From Virgisporangium ochraceum (GTDB lineage: Bacteria > Actinomycetota > Actinomycetes > Mycobacteriales > Micromonosporaceae), in contig NZ_BOPH01000043.1 of NCBI RefSeq assembly GCF_016863655.1, positions 1-64,000 on the forward strand: DNA of 64,000 nucleotides. Reading direction: 5' to 3'. A program made the position numbers and the translations under genes. Below, one piece after another: positions 45,851 through 53,851 of this stretch; the stretch's first letter is position 1, and each line of letters opens with the position of its first letter. Below the pieces are notes generated by a model. It was not told the DNA's origin and ran no database searches. It was given only the letters and a program-made list of their open reading frames with translations.

Positions 45851-47209
45851 TCACCGCATGTTGGCCACCACGAACGGGCCGTGGCCGCGCAGGTAGTTGT
45901 TCCAGCCCCCGGTCACCGGTGCGCCCGGCGACAGGAGGTTGGTGGTGTCGGTGCCGACGTCCAGCTTCCACGCGGTCCACGAGATGTTGTTGCTTCTCAT
46001 CCAGTCGATCCACGCCTGTGCCTCGGACTGGCAGATTCTGCCGTCGAGGCCGCCGTCGGCGTGGCTGGCGCCCCATTCCGTGACGAACAGCGCGAGGCCC
46101 GCCCGGATGGCGGCGTCGCCCTTGTCGCGCAGGAACTGGGTGTGGGTGCACGAGTAGAAGTGCAGCGTGTACATGAGGTTCGTGCCGGAGAGCGGGCTCT
46201 GCGCCGCCACGTCGACGTCCTGCGACCAGGTCGGGGTGCCGAGCACGATGATGTTGTCGGGGTCGTTGGCGCGGATGGCCGAGACGACCGCCTGGTGGTA
46301 CGGCTTGATCACGTTGGTCCAGCTGACCTGCAGCGGCTCGTTGTACGGCTCCCAGATGACGTTGGGCAGGTTGCCGTAGCGGCGGGCGAGGTCGCTGAAG
46401 AACGACACGGCCTGCGCCTGGTGGTTCTGGGCCTCGTGGTCGTGCCAGTCGACGATCACGTACACCCCGGCGGTCACCGCGTTCCGGATGATCGTCTCCA
46501 CCTGGTTGCGGGCCTTCGTGGGGTCGCTCAGGTACGCACCGGCCGGCTCCACACCCATCGCGGCGCGGATGACCGGCAGGTTCCAGTTGTCGCGCATCCA
46601 GGTGAGCGCCTGCAGGTTCTCGGCGTACGGCTGCGTCTCCCAGTTGAGCCACATGCTGCTGATCCCGCGCAACTGCACCCGCGCGCCGCTCTGGTTGCAC
46701 AGGCCCGAGCCGCAGACGCGCAGCTGACCGTTGCGGGCCACCGGCGTGTTACCGGTGGGCGGCTGGCTCGACGCCGAGGACGAGGGCGAGCCCGGCGCCG
46801 AGGACGACGGCGGCGTGGTCGGGCCGCCCGAGCACGACTGGCCGTTCACGGTGCAGTTGACGGGGCTGCCCGTGCCGGACGCGATGAACCCGAACGACGC
46901 GGAGGCGTTGGGTGCGAGGGTCCCGTTCCAGTTGACGTTCGTGAAGCTGTACCGCTGGCCGGACACGGACTGCTGCGCGTTCCACACCTGGGTGATGGAG
47001 GTGCCGGCCGGCAGGTCGAACTCGACCCGCCAGGACGTGATCTGGCTCGAGCTGTTGTTCGTGACGGTGATCTGGCCCTGGTAGCCGTTGCCCCAGTTGC
47101 TGACGTTGGTGAAGGTGGCGGTGGCGGCGCTGGCCGGAGCGGCGTTGAGTGCCACGACGGCGACCGCGGCGACGACCACGGCGAGCACCGAGAGGACTTT
47201 CAATCTCAT
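45851..47209 (-). CDS. Secreted GH5 endoglucanase with N-terminal CBM2
   Basis: A 452-residue secreted enzyme. ATG at 47209 (MRLKVLSVLAVVV) opens a Sec signal peptide cleaved near residue 28 (ASA). CBM2 cellulose-binding domain at ~30-128 (TNVSNWGNGYQGQITVTN, NVNWNGTLAPNASASFGF), a Ser/Pro linker at ~129-156, and a GH5 catalytic domain at ~157-452. The acid/base Glu is in EPYNEP (E291) and the nucleophile in FVTEWG (E378). It cleaves beta-1,4-glucan. A perfect CebR-type palindrome lies 34 bases upstream, predicting induction by cellobiose or related oligosaccharides. Confidence 0.93.
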   Translation of the reverse strand: MRLKVLSVLAVVVAAVAVVALNAAPASAATATFTNVSNWGNGYQGQITVTNNSSSQITSWRVEFDLPAGTSITQVWNAQQSVSGQRYSFTNVNWNGTLAPNASASFGFIASGTGSPVNCTVNGQSCSGGPTTPPSSSAPGSPSSSASSQPPTGNTPVARNGQLRVCGSGLCNQSGARVQLRGISSMWLNWETQPYAENLQALTWMRDNWNLPVIRAAMGVEPAGAYLSDPTKARNQVETIIRNAVTAGVYVIVDWHDHEAQNHQAQAVSFFSDLARRYGNLPNVIWEPYNEPLQVSWTNVIKPYHQAVVSAIRANDPDNIIVLGTPTWSQDVDVAAQSPLSGTNLMYTLHFYSCTHTQFLRDKGDAAIRAGLALFVTEWGASHADGGLDGRICQSEAQAWIDWMRSNNISWTAWKLDVGTDTTNLLSPGAPVTGGWNNYLRGHGPFVVANMR

Positions 47210-47242
47210 ACGTGGATGGCCTTCTCGTTGGGCGGGCGGGCG

Positions 47243-47260
47243 CATGGGAGCGCTCCCATG
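47243..47260. promoter_or_regulatory. CebR-type operator upstream of the GH5 cellulase
   Basis: CATGGGAGCGCTCCCATG is an 18-base perfect palindrome containing TGGGAGCGCTCCCA (47245-47258), the known binding box of the LacI-family cellulose regulator CebR in Streptomyces and CelR in Thermobifida. It sits 34 bases upstream of the cellulase start codon. CebR leaves DNA when cellobiose binds it; the regulator gene is not in this window. Confidence 0.88.
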
Positions 47261-47308
47261 GTCATCCAACTATGGACTTTGATCGATGTTCTACGCAAGT
47301 CGGGCCGG

Positions 47309-47956
47309 CTACTGACGGCGGAGGAACTGCAGCACCGCCAGCACCCGCCGGTGCTCCCGCTCGCCCGGTTCCAGGCCCAGCTTGGTGAAGACGCTCCGCA
47401 CGTACCCCTCGATCGTCTTCGGGCTGACGAACAGCTCGCTGGCCAGCGCCGCGTTCGTCAGTCCCCGCGCCATCAACGCGAGCACCTCGCGCTCGCGGTC
47501 GGTGAGGTCGGCGAGCGGGTCGCGCTCGCGGCGGCGGCCGACCAGCCGCGCCACCAGCTCCGGGTCGATGACGACCGCACCGGCCGCGACCCTGCGGATG
47601 TCGGCGGCGAACGTGCCGAGGTCGGACACGCGGTCCTTGAGCAGGTAGCCGACCGCGCCGTCGAACTCGTTCATCAGCCGCAGGGCGTGGTGGACCTCGA
47701 CGTGCTGCGACAGCAGGATCAGGCCGACCCCGGGCGCGAACGACCGGATCTCGGCGGCGGCCTCGATACCCTCCGACGCGTTGCCCGGCGGCATCCGCAG
47801 GTCGGTGATGGCGACGGCGGGCGGGTCGCGGCGTACCAGGCTGACCAGTTCGGCGCCGTCGCGCGCCTGCCCGGTCACCTCGAAGCCCATCTCGGTGAGG
47901 ATGCGCGCCATGCCCTCCCGGAACAGCAGCGCGTCGTCGGCGACGATCACCCGCAT
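47309..47956 (-). CDS. NarL/LuxR family response regulator
   Basis: A 215-residue response regulator from the ATG at 47956 (MRVIVADDALLFREGMARIL). The acceptor Asp is in VAITDLRMPPGN and the Lys in YLLKDRV. The LuxR HTH is at ~150-212 (LTDREREVLALMARGLTNAA, VSPKTIEGYVRSVFTKLGL). It overlaps the kinase stop by about 10 bases, forming a coupled two-component system. The cellulase gene follows on the same strand but with its own CebR box. Confidence 0.92.
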   Translation of the reverse strand: MRVIVADDALLFREGMARILTEMGFEVTGQARDGAELVSLVRRDPPAVAITDLRMPPGNASEGIEAAAEIRSFAPGVGLILLSQHVEVHHALRLMNEFDGAVGYLLKDRVSDLGTFAADIRRVAAGAVVIDPELVARLVGRRRERDPLADLTDREREVLALMARGLTNAALASELFVSPKTIEGYVRSVFTKLGLEPGEREHRRVLAVLQFLRRQ

Positions 47957-49950
47957 GGCAGCAGGGTCCCGAGTCGCGTTCCGCCGGTGGCGGGGCTGTC
48001 GAGCTCGAGCCGGGCGCCCAGCGCGGCCACCCGGTCGGCGAGCCCCTGCAGCCCGCCGCCCGGCGCGGGAACGGCACCGCCGCGGCCGTCGTCGGTCACC
48101 ACGATCCGCAGCCCGTCGGCGCCGGCGTCGACCTCGACGGTCACCACGGTGGCCGCGGAGTGCCGCGCCGCGTTCGTGACCGCCTCGCTGACGAGGTAGT
48201 ACGCCGTCGCCTCGATCTCGCGCGGCAGCCTGGCGCCGACGTCGACCCGCAGCCGCACCGGGATCGCCGACCGGTCGGCCACCGTCGCCAGGGCGGTCTC
48301 CAGCCCGTCCTGCGTGAGCACGGCCGGGTGCAGGCCGCGGGCCAGCTCGCGGAGGTCGGCCGTGGCCTCGAGCAGCTGGGTGCGGGCGCCCGCCGCCCGG
48401 GCGGCGAGGTCGCCGTCGCCGTGCGCCTTCGCCTGCTCCGCGAGCGCGCCGAGCTCCAGGCCGAGCGTCACCAGGCGCAGCTGCACGCCGTCGTGCAGGT
48501 CGCGCTCCAGCCGCCGCCGGGCCGCGTCCTCGGCGGAGACGATGCGCCGCGCGGCCGCCCGCAGCTGCCGGGCCTGCTCCTGCTGCAGGATCACGAGGCC
48601 GGTCTGCGCGACCAGGTCGGTCAGCAGCCGCTCCTCGGCCGCCGTCAGGGGTTCGCCCGGCGGTTTCCGCACGGCGACCGCGCCGCGGGTGGTGCCCTGA
48701 TCGACGATCGGCCGCACCCGCCAGTGCGGTCCGCGGTGAAGGTCGCTCAGGTCGGTGGGTTCGAGGGGACCGGCGGAGCGCGGCCACCGCGCCCGCTGCT
48801 CCATGCGCCCGTCGTCGCCGACCCACACGGCCACCTCCCGCGCGCCGACCGCGCTCGCGACGGTGGCCGCGATGCCGTCGAGCAGGTCCTCCGGCGCCTC
48901 GGTGAGCTGGGCCGACAACCGCGACAACGCCTCGTACGGCGTCGCCCGCGGCCCGTAGACGAGCCGGTCGGCCAGCCGCTGCGCCCGTCGCCGCAACGGC
49001 TCGAACCCGACGGCGACGACGGCGGTCGCGAGCAGCGACAGCCAGCCCTCCTCCACCGGTACGAGCGCGCCGACGCCGACCACGAGCGCGACGTAGCCGG
49101 CGGTGACCAGCAGCACCATCGCGCCGACGACGATGGTCCGGTTGATGACCGGATCGATGTCGTAGAGCCGGTGCCGCAGGATCCCGAACCCGGCGGCGAC
49201 CGGGACGAGCGGCAGGGCGAGCAGCCCCGGCACCGGGCTGCCCAGGGTCGCCATGCCGGCCACCAGGATCAGGATCGCCATCACCACCGCGTACGCCAGC
49301 CACCGCATCCGGCGCGCCTCGTCGCCGCCGGCCCGGCGCAGCCGCACCACGATCGCCGCCGTACCGAGCGCCTGGATCAGCGCGTAACCGGGCTGCAGGT
49401 ACGCCCAGACCCGGTCGGCGGCCGCGGCACCGGGCAGGTCGAACGGGTGCGGGGCGGCCAGCCCGATCCGGTCGTACTCGGTGGGCCACAGCGCGGAGAC
49501 CACCGCCATCGCCGCGGCGACCGCGGCCATGGCCCCGGCCGCGACGAGCCACCGCCGCGACAGCAGCCGGCCGTCGGGGAAGGCCATCAGCGTCCAGGCG
49601 AACAGCGCGATCGCGACCGGCACCGGCCACACGCCGACCCAGCCCAGCCACGACGCCGCCGGGAGCGCACCGTCGTGCAGCCCGTACTGCCGGCCGAAGA
49701 ACATCACGGCGTGCACCACGCCGGTGGCCACGAACAGCCAGCCCTCGCGGTGCCGGGGCCGCATCCGCACGACGTAGAGGCCGACCGCGGTCCACGACGC
49801 CGCGATCAGCCCGTTGTGCGCGTTGGCGAGGTGGAACCCGAGGTACCAGCCGTAGGTGACGAGCACGGCGACCGCCAGCGCCACCACGCCGAGCCCGAGT
49901 TCGCGCGCCGCCGGCGGGGCCTCGTCGTACGCGTTCGCCGTTGCGGCCAC
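47947..49950 (-). CDS. Sensor histidine kinase with multi-helix N-terminus and GAF-like domain
   Basis: A 667-residue kinase from the GTG at 49950 (VAATANAYDEAPPA). Residues ~15-300 contain about nine transmembrane helices; a GAF-like region spans ~335-460; the HisKA_3 box is RLERDLHDGVQLRLVTLGLE and the HATPase domain ends the protein (YYLVSEAVTNAARHS, DDGRGGAVPAPGGGLQGL). The layout matches large actinomycete NarX/DesK-type kinases with an intramembrane sensor. Its partner regulator overlaps downstream. Upstream it is divergent from an uncharacterised membrane protein at 50083. The signal is unknown. Confidence 0.9.
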   Translation of the reverse strand: MAATANAYDEAPPAARELGLGVVALAVAVLVTYGWYLGFHLANAHNGLIAASWTAVGLYVVRMRPRHREGWLFVATGVVHAVMFFGRQYGLHDGALPAASWLGWVGVWPVPVAIALFAWTLMAFPDGRLLSRRWLVAAGAMAAVAAAMAVVSALWPTEYDRIGLAAPHPFDLPGAAAADRVWAYLQPGYALIQALGTAAIVVRLRRAGGDEARRMRWLAYAVVMAILILVAGMATLGSPVPGLLALPLVPVAAGFGILRHRLYDIDPVINRTIVVGAMVLLVTAGYVALVVGVGALVPVEEGWLSLLATAVVAVGFEPLRRRAQRLADRLVYGPRATPYEALSRLSAQLTEAPEDLLDGIAATVASAVGAREVAVWVGDDGRMEQRARWPRSAGPLEPTDLSDLHRGPHWRVRPIVDQGTTRGAVAVRKPPGEPLTAAEERLLTDLVAQTGLVILQQEQARQLRAAARRIVSAEDAARRRLERDLHDGVQLRLVTLGLELGALAEQAKAHGDGDLAARAAGARTQLLEATADLRELARGLHPAVLTQDGLETALATVADRSAIPVRLRVDVGARLPREIEATAYYLVSEAVTNAARHSAATVVTVEVDAGADGLRIVVTDDGRGGAVPAPGGGLQGLADRVAALGARLELDSPATGGTRLGTLLPCG

Positions 49951-50082
49951 ACCGGAATGGTGGCACAGCCGCCACCGCCGCGGACCAGGGTTAACCCTGC
50001 GGACGAGCAGGGTGTGCACGGATCCGCGCGGCATACCGGACGGGCCACCGTTGAGCCCTCGACACAGCCAGGGAGGCACAGA

Positions 50083-50718
50083 ATGAGCACAACGGTCACG
50101 TCCCGACCCACCGGTACCCGGATCGGCGGCGTCTGCCTGGTACTGGGCGGCATCACGTTCGTCGCCGGCGGCGCCACCCATCCGAGCGGCGACGGCACGG
50201 GCAACAAGATCCAGCAACTGCACGGGATGCTCGTGGATCCCGGCTGGTACCCCTCGCACCTGCTGCTGCTGGCATCGATGGCCCTGTTCGCCGCCGGCAT
50301 CGCCGCGATCTCCCGCCGCGACGACCTCGACGAGCGGGTCGCCCGGGCGGCGCGGATCGTCGCCGGCATCGGGGTGGTGGCCACCGCCAGCATGGCCGTG
50401 CACCTGTTCGCGGCGCTGGGAGCCGACTCCCTCGCGGCGGGCCGGCCGACGACGGTCTCCACGCTGCAGACGTGGAACGAGACGATCGTGAACACGCTCT
50501 GGGCACTGAGCATCGTGTACCTCGCGGTCGTCGGCGGCCTCAGCCGGACCGTCGGCAACCGGGTCACGCTCGTCCTCGGCGTCGCCGGCGGGCTGGCCTA
50601 CGCGCTCGCGTCGGCCACCATCGCGTTCACCGACACGTTCGACGCGCTGTTCCCGGTGGGCTCGTTGATCGGGCTCTGGGCGGTCGGGGTCGGGGTGCGC
50701 GCCCTGGTACGCAGGTAG
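50083..50718 (+). CDS. Hypothetical multi-pass membrane protein
   Basis: A 211-residue protein with about six hydrophobic helices (for example IGGVCLVLGGITFVAGGATH, LLLLASMALFAAGIAAIS, LVLGVAGGLAYALASATIAF). AGGGAGGCA precedes the ATG. I do not recognise a named family with certainty; it resembles DUF4386-type actinomycete membrane proteins. It is divergent from the sensor kinase at 47947-49950 and could be its target or partner, which is inference from position. It is convergent with the GyrI-like gene, 10 bases apart. Confidence 0.7.
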   Translation: MSTTVTSRPTGTRIGGVCLVLGGITFVAGGATHPSGDGTGNKIQQLHGMLVDPGWYPSHLLLLASMALFAAGIAAISRRDDLDERVARAARIVAGIGVVATASMAVHLFAALGADSLAAGRPTTVSTLQTWNETIVNTLWALSIVYLAVVGGLSRTVGNRVTLVLGVAGGLAYALASATIAFTDTFDALFPVGSLIGLWAVGVGVRALVRR

Positions 50719-50728
50719 CGCGGGGTGG

Positions 50729-51343
50729 TCAGACGACCGGTTGCCGCAGGATCGTGCGGCGCCGGTCGGGAGCCACCTTGCGGAAGTCGCTGAGGTAGAT
50801 CTCGTGGTGCCTGCCGGCCAGGCGCAGCCCCCGTTCCGGGATGACCTCGTGGTGCATGCGCGCGAGCACGTCGGCCTCGTCGTCGTACGAGCCGACGTGC
50901 AGCGTCTGCACGCAGCGCCCCTCCGAGAGCGTCTCGACGCGGACGTCGTCGAGGCGGGCCGGCCGGCGCGGGGTGGCGGCCCGCTCGACGGCGGTCGCCA
51001 CCATCGCCGGGTCGATCCAGTCGGGCACCATGAGCAGCAGCGTCCAGTTCCACCGCGACTTGTCACGGGCGGCGGTGAACGCGTCCATGTCTTCGGCCCA
51101 CCACAATCCTTCCAGGGGCGGCACGACGTAGTCGCGCCCGAGGTCGCGTCTGCTGGCGAACTTCAGCTTGTACGCCACCGGGTAGAGCGCCTCGACCGCA
51201 CCGGTGAAGGCCGGGTCGGTGTTGGGGTCGCCGTGGCCGTCGACCATCAGGTACCGCGTGTCGGGGACGTCGACGGTCCGGAACTGGCCCCGTAGCGCCC
51301 GGTACGGGTCCCAGGTCTTCCTGAAGTCAGTCTTGTCGGTCAC
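50729..51343 (-). CDS. GyrI-like small-molecule-binding domain protein
   Basis: A 204-residue soluble protein. N-terminal FRTVDVPDTRYLMVDGHGDP and C-terminal HVGSYDDEADVLARMHHEVI are the two halves of a GyrI-like (SOUL/effector-binding) fold, with KHHEIYLSDFRKV-type ending (GRHHEIYLSDFRKVAP). Such proteins bind or hydrolyse small cyclic or aromatic molecules, sometimes as drug-responsive modules. The GTG start lies within the 3' end of the PadR gene (17-base overlap), so the two are co-transcribed and the pair may sense and act on the same ligand. Confidence 0.85.
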   Translation of the reverse strand: MTDKTDFRKTWDPYRALRGQFRTVDVPDTRYLMVDGHGDPNTDPAFTGAVEALYPVAYKLKFASRRDLGRDYVVPPLEGLWWAEDMDAFTAARDKSRWNWTLLLMVPDWIDPAMVATAVERAATPRRPARLDDVRVETLSEGRCVQTLHVGSYDDEADVLARMHHEVIPERGLRLAGRHHEIYLSDFRKVAPDRRRTILRQPVV

Positions 51344-51875
51344 CGTTCACCCGGACCCGCTCCGCGAGCCACTGCCTTTCCGCCTCCATGAGGCCGAGGG
51401 AGTACGAGAACACCTCCCGTGCCGCGAGCGGGAGCGGCGCCTGCGCCCGCTCCGCCTCCCGCACCGCGGCGGTCCGGGCGTCGAGCTGGGTCAGCCGGGT
51501 GCGCAGCGCCCGCGCGTACCCGTCCGCCGGCAACAGCGACAGGTTGGCGAGGCCCACCAGCACCGGGTGCGGCACCGGCCGCGCCCCGGCGATGTAGGCC
51601 AGCGCGGCGCGCGCCGCGGCCGCGCGGCCGTCGTCGGTGGCGTGGAAGACCCGACGGGACCGCGTGGCGGCGGGAGCCTCGGGAACGTGCAGCAGGCCGC
51701 GCTGCTCGAGCTTCGTGAGCAGGTAGTAGATCGACGAGAAACCGATGTCGGTCCACTGCCGGATGCCGCGCCGCTCGATCACCTGCTCCAGGTCGTACCC
51801 GTGCTGCGGCCGCTCGACGAGCAGACCGAGGACGGTCAGCTCCGCAGGAGTCAGTTCCGCTGGGGTCAGCTCCAC
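51327..51875 (-). CDS. PadR family transcriptional regulator
   Basis: A 182-residue regulator from the GTG at 51875. PadR winged helix at residues ~12-95 (AELTVLGLLVERPQHGYDLE, SSIYYLLTKLEQRGLL) followed by a Vir_act_alpha C-terminal helical domain. A perfect palindrome CTATTCTAG-CA-CTAGAATAG begins 4 bases upstream of the GTG and is the obvious autoregulatory operator. The gene overlaps the end of the upstream patatin-like gene (stop at 51866) and is followed by the overlapping GyrI-like gene. PadR proteins are usually ligand-released repressors of small stress operons. Confidence 0.92.
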   Translation of the reverse strand: MELTPAELTPAELTVLGLLVERPQHGYDLEQVIERRGIRQWTDIGFSSIYYLLTKLEQRGLLHVPEAPAATRSRRVFHATDDGRAAAARAALAYIAGARPVPHPVLVGLANLSLLPADGYARALRTRLTQLDARTAAVREAERAQAPLPLAAREVFSYSLGLMEAERQWLAERVRVNGDRQD

Positions 51876-53851
51876 GCCGCTATTCTAGCACTAGAATAGC
51901 CGCCGTTCGGAGGGCCCACCTCGGCCGGACGGCCCGCCGCGGGCCGAAGGTCGGCGACGCGCACCGCCCGCCGCAGCAGCCACCGCCCGAGCGCGATGTA
52001 CGCGTCGGACTCGCGCACCGAGAAGAACTGGTTGAGCGTGGAGTGGCGGGGAAACGGTCCGGCGCCGCGGCCCAGCGCCACGATGTCGGTCGGCATCTCG
52101 TCGACGATGAAGGTGCGCATCAGCACCAGCCACCGCGGCGGCGTCCTGCGTGAACAGTCGTCCGGGAACCGGTAGCGGATCCGCTTGACCGGCTCCTCGC
52201 TGGTCAGCAGCTCCGCGTCGGCGTCGAACTCCACGCCCAGCTCCTGGCGGGCCAGCGACATCATGCGCAGCGTGTTGCTCAGCCGGGCGGAGTCGATCGA
52301 CGCGTCGAGCGCGAAGACCACGGTGCAGCGGCGGCGCAGCAGCTCGACGATCCCCGAGTTGTCCCAGTGCCCGCCGTCGGAGATGAACAGCAGCCGGTGG
52401 CGCATCGACATCCGGCCCAGCGCCTCGCGCACGACCGCCAGCGGACCGGGTGCGCCGAGCCGGCGCCGCAGCCACGCGATCCGGCCCGCCGCACGGGACC
52501 GGCCGCGCTCCTCCCGGTCCCCCCGGATCTGGAACACGTTGGGGATCCACAACCCGAGCCGGAGGTTCAGCATCGCCAGCGCGAGGCGGCTGGTCTTCTG
52601 CGTGAAGCGGCCCATGTTCGGTGCGACCGCCGCGCCCGACGCGGCGATGAGCTCGGCGAGGGTGAGCTGACCGACGCGCTCCAGGAAGGGGCCGGTCGGT
52701 TCGTACCCGAGCGCCGGCGAGCCCACCTGCGTGGGCGAGAACGAGAACGACGCGCAGCCCTCGCCGAACGCCGACTCGCGCTCGCACAGGTTCACCGCGG
52801 CGCAGATCACGAGCTGCGGCACGCCGGGCGCCAGCAGGTCGGTCATCCGGTAGGTGTCGAGCCGGTGGCCGGCGCCGTCGCGGTCCGACCGCGTCACGTA
52901 CGCCCGCGCCAGGCGGTCGGCGTACATGCCGTGCAGCGAGCTCGCGTTCGCGTCGACGAACGCCATGCAGGCGACCAGCACCACTCCCGCGACCGCGCCG
53001 GCGAGCAGCGCCGTGCCCGCCCCGCCGGCGGCCCACACCGTGACGAGGCCGAACAGCGACAGCGCCGCGAGCACGCACGAGGCGGTGAACAGGGTGCGGA
53101 CGGCCGTCCGGACGCCCCGGCGCGCCCAGGTGCCGACCACCGCCCACTGCGTGCGCACCACGAGCGCCAGCGTCGACAGCACGAGGACCACGGCGACGGC
53201 CAGCTGGGCGGCGGTGGTGACCCACGTCGCCAGGCCGGTCTCCACCCAGGTCGTGACCGCCAGCAGGTCCGGTACGAGCCCGACGGCGCCGGCCAGCGCG
53301 CAGGCGCGGGCCGCCCAGCGGAGCGGGCGTCGCCGCCGGCCGGCGGCCCCGAGCGCGAACGCGGCGACCAGCAGCAGCGCGACCGCGGCCCGGCGCTGCG
53401 TGCCGTAGGGACCCGCGACGCCGTCGGCGGTGGCCCGCAGCAGCCCGAGGGTGTCGAGCAGCAGCCCGGCGACGGTCGCGGCGACGACGATCGCGGCGAC
53501 CGGTGGCAGCAGGTTGAGGGCGAGGCCGCGCAGGTAGGTCGCGAGCCCGGACAGCAGGTCGCCCAGGCCGTCGGCGAGGTAGCGCAGGTTGCGCCGCAGG
53601 TGCTCCTCCTCGGGTGACCCGCGCGACCAGGCCCCGCGGTCGTCCGCGCCCGCGCGCGACGCGAGGAACGCGGCGGCGATGTAGCTCCCACCGGACACCG
53701 CCGAGACGAACCGGGTCTCGCGGAGGATCCCCTCCTCCTCCGCCGCCTGCAGCGCGCCGAGCCCGAGGCACGCCGCCCGGACCCCACCGCCCGACAGCGC
53801 GAGACCGATCCGGTCGCCCTCCGGGCCCTCGTCGAGGTACGGGAACGTCAT
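51866..53851 (-). CDS. Patatin-like phospholipase with inserted transmembrane domain
   Basis: A 661-residue protein from the ATG at 53851, overlapping the stop of the ATPase gene (ATGA). The patatin fold is split. At the N-terminus come the oxyanion loop LSGGGVRAA (20-25) and the nucleophile elbow SAVSGGSYIA (Ser53). About six transmembrane helices follow (residues ~105-330). The catalytic Asp motif ISDGGHWDNSG is near D492. DGGxxDN is typical of the cPLA2/patatin-like branch. It should hydrolyse acyl chains of membrane lipids on the cytoplasmic side. Coupling to a P-loop ATPase suggests an ATP-gated effector. The last codons hold the PadR operator. Confidence 0.82.
   Translation of the reverse strand: MTFPYLDEGPEGDRIGLALSGGGVRAACLGLGALQAAEEEGILRETRFVSAVSGGSYIAAAFLASRAGADDRGAWSRGSPEEEHLRRNLRYLADGLGDLLSGLATYLRGLALNLLPPVAAIVVAATVAGLLLDTLGLLRATADGVAGPYGTQRRAAVALLLVAAFALGAAGRRRRPLRWAARACALAGAVGLVPDLLAVTTWVETGLATWVTTAAQLAVAVVLVLSTLALVVRTQWAVVGTWARRGVRTAVRTLFTASCVLAALSLFGLVTVWAAGGAGTALLAGAVAGVVLVACMAFVDANASSLHGMYADRLARAYVTRSDRDGAGHRLDTYRMTDLLAPGVPQLVICAAVNLCERESAFGEGCASFSFSPTQVGSPALGYEPTGPFLERVGQLTLAELIAASGAAVAPNMGRFTQKTSRLALAMLNLRLGLWIPNVFQIRGDREERGRSRAAGRIAWLRRRLGAPGPLAVVREALGRMSMRHRLLFISDGGHWDNSGIVELLRRRCTVVFALDASIDSARLSNTLRMMSLARQELGVEFDADAELLTSEEPVKRIRYRFPDDCSRRTPPRWLVLMRTFIVDEMPTDIVALGRGAGPFPRHSTLNQFFSVRESDAYIALGRWLLRRAVRVADLRPAAGRPAEVGPPNGGYSSARIAAWS
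51879..51900. promoter_or_regulatory. PadR operator, perfect palindrome inside the 3' end of the patatin-like gene
   Basis: GCTATTCTAG and CTAGAATAGC are perfect 10-base inverted arms around CA. The site is 4 bases upstream of the PadR start codon and inside the last codons of the patatin-like gene. It is markedly AT-rich compared with its surroundings and contains TATTCT/TAGAAT, which could be a -10 element for a leaderless padR transcript. Confidence 0.8.

Noticed and set aside
47209..47269. Longer GH5 start at 47269
   Set aside because: It would place the CebR operator inside the coding region and precede a normal Sec signal peptide with 20 hydrophilic residues.
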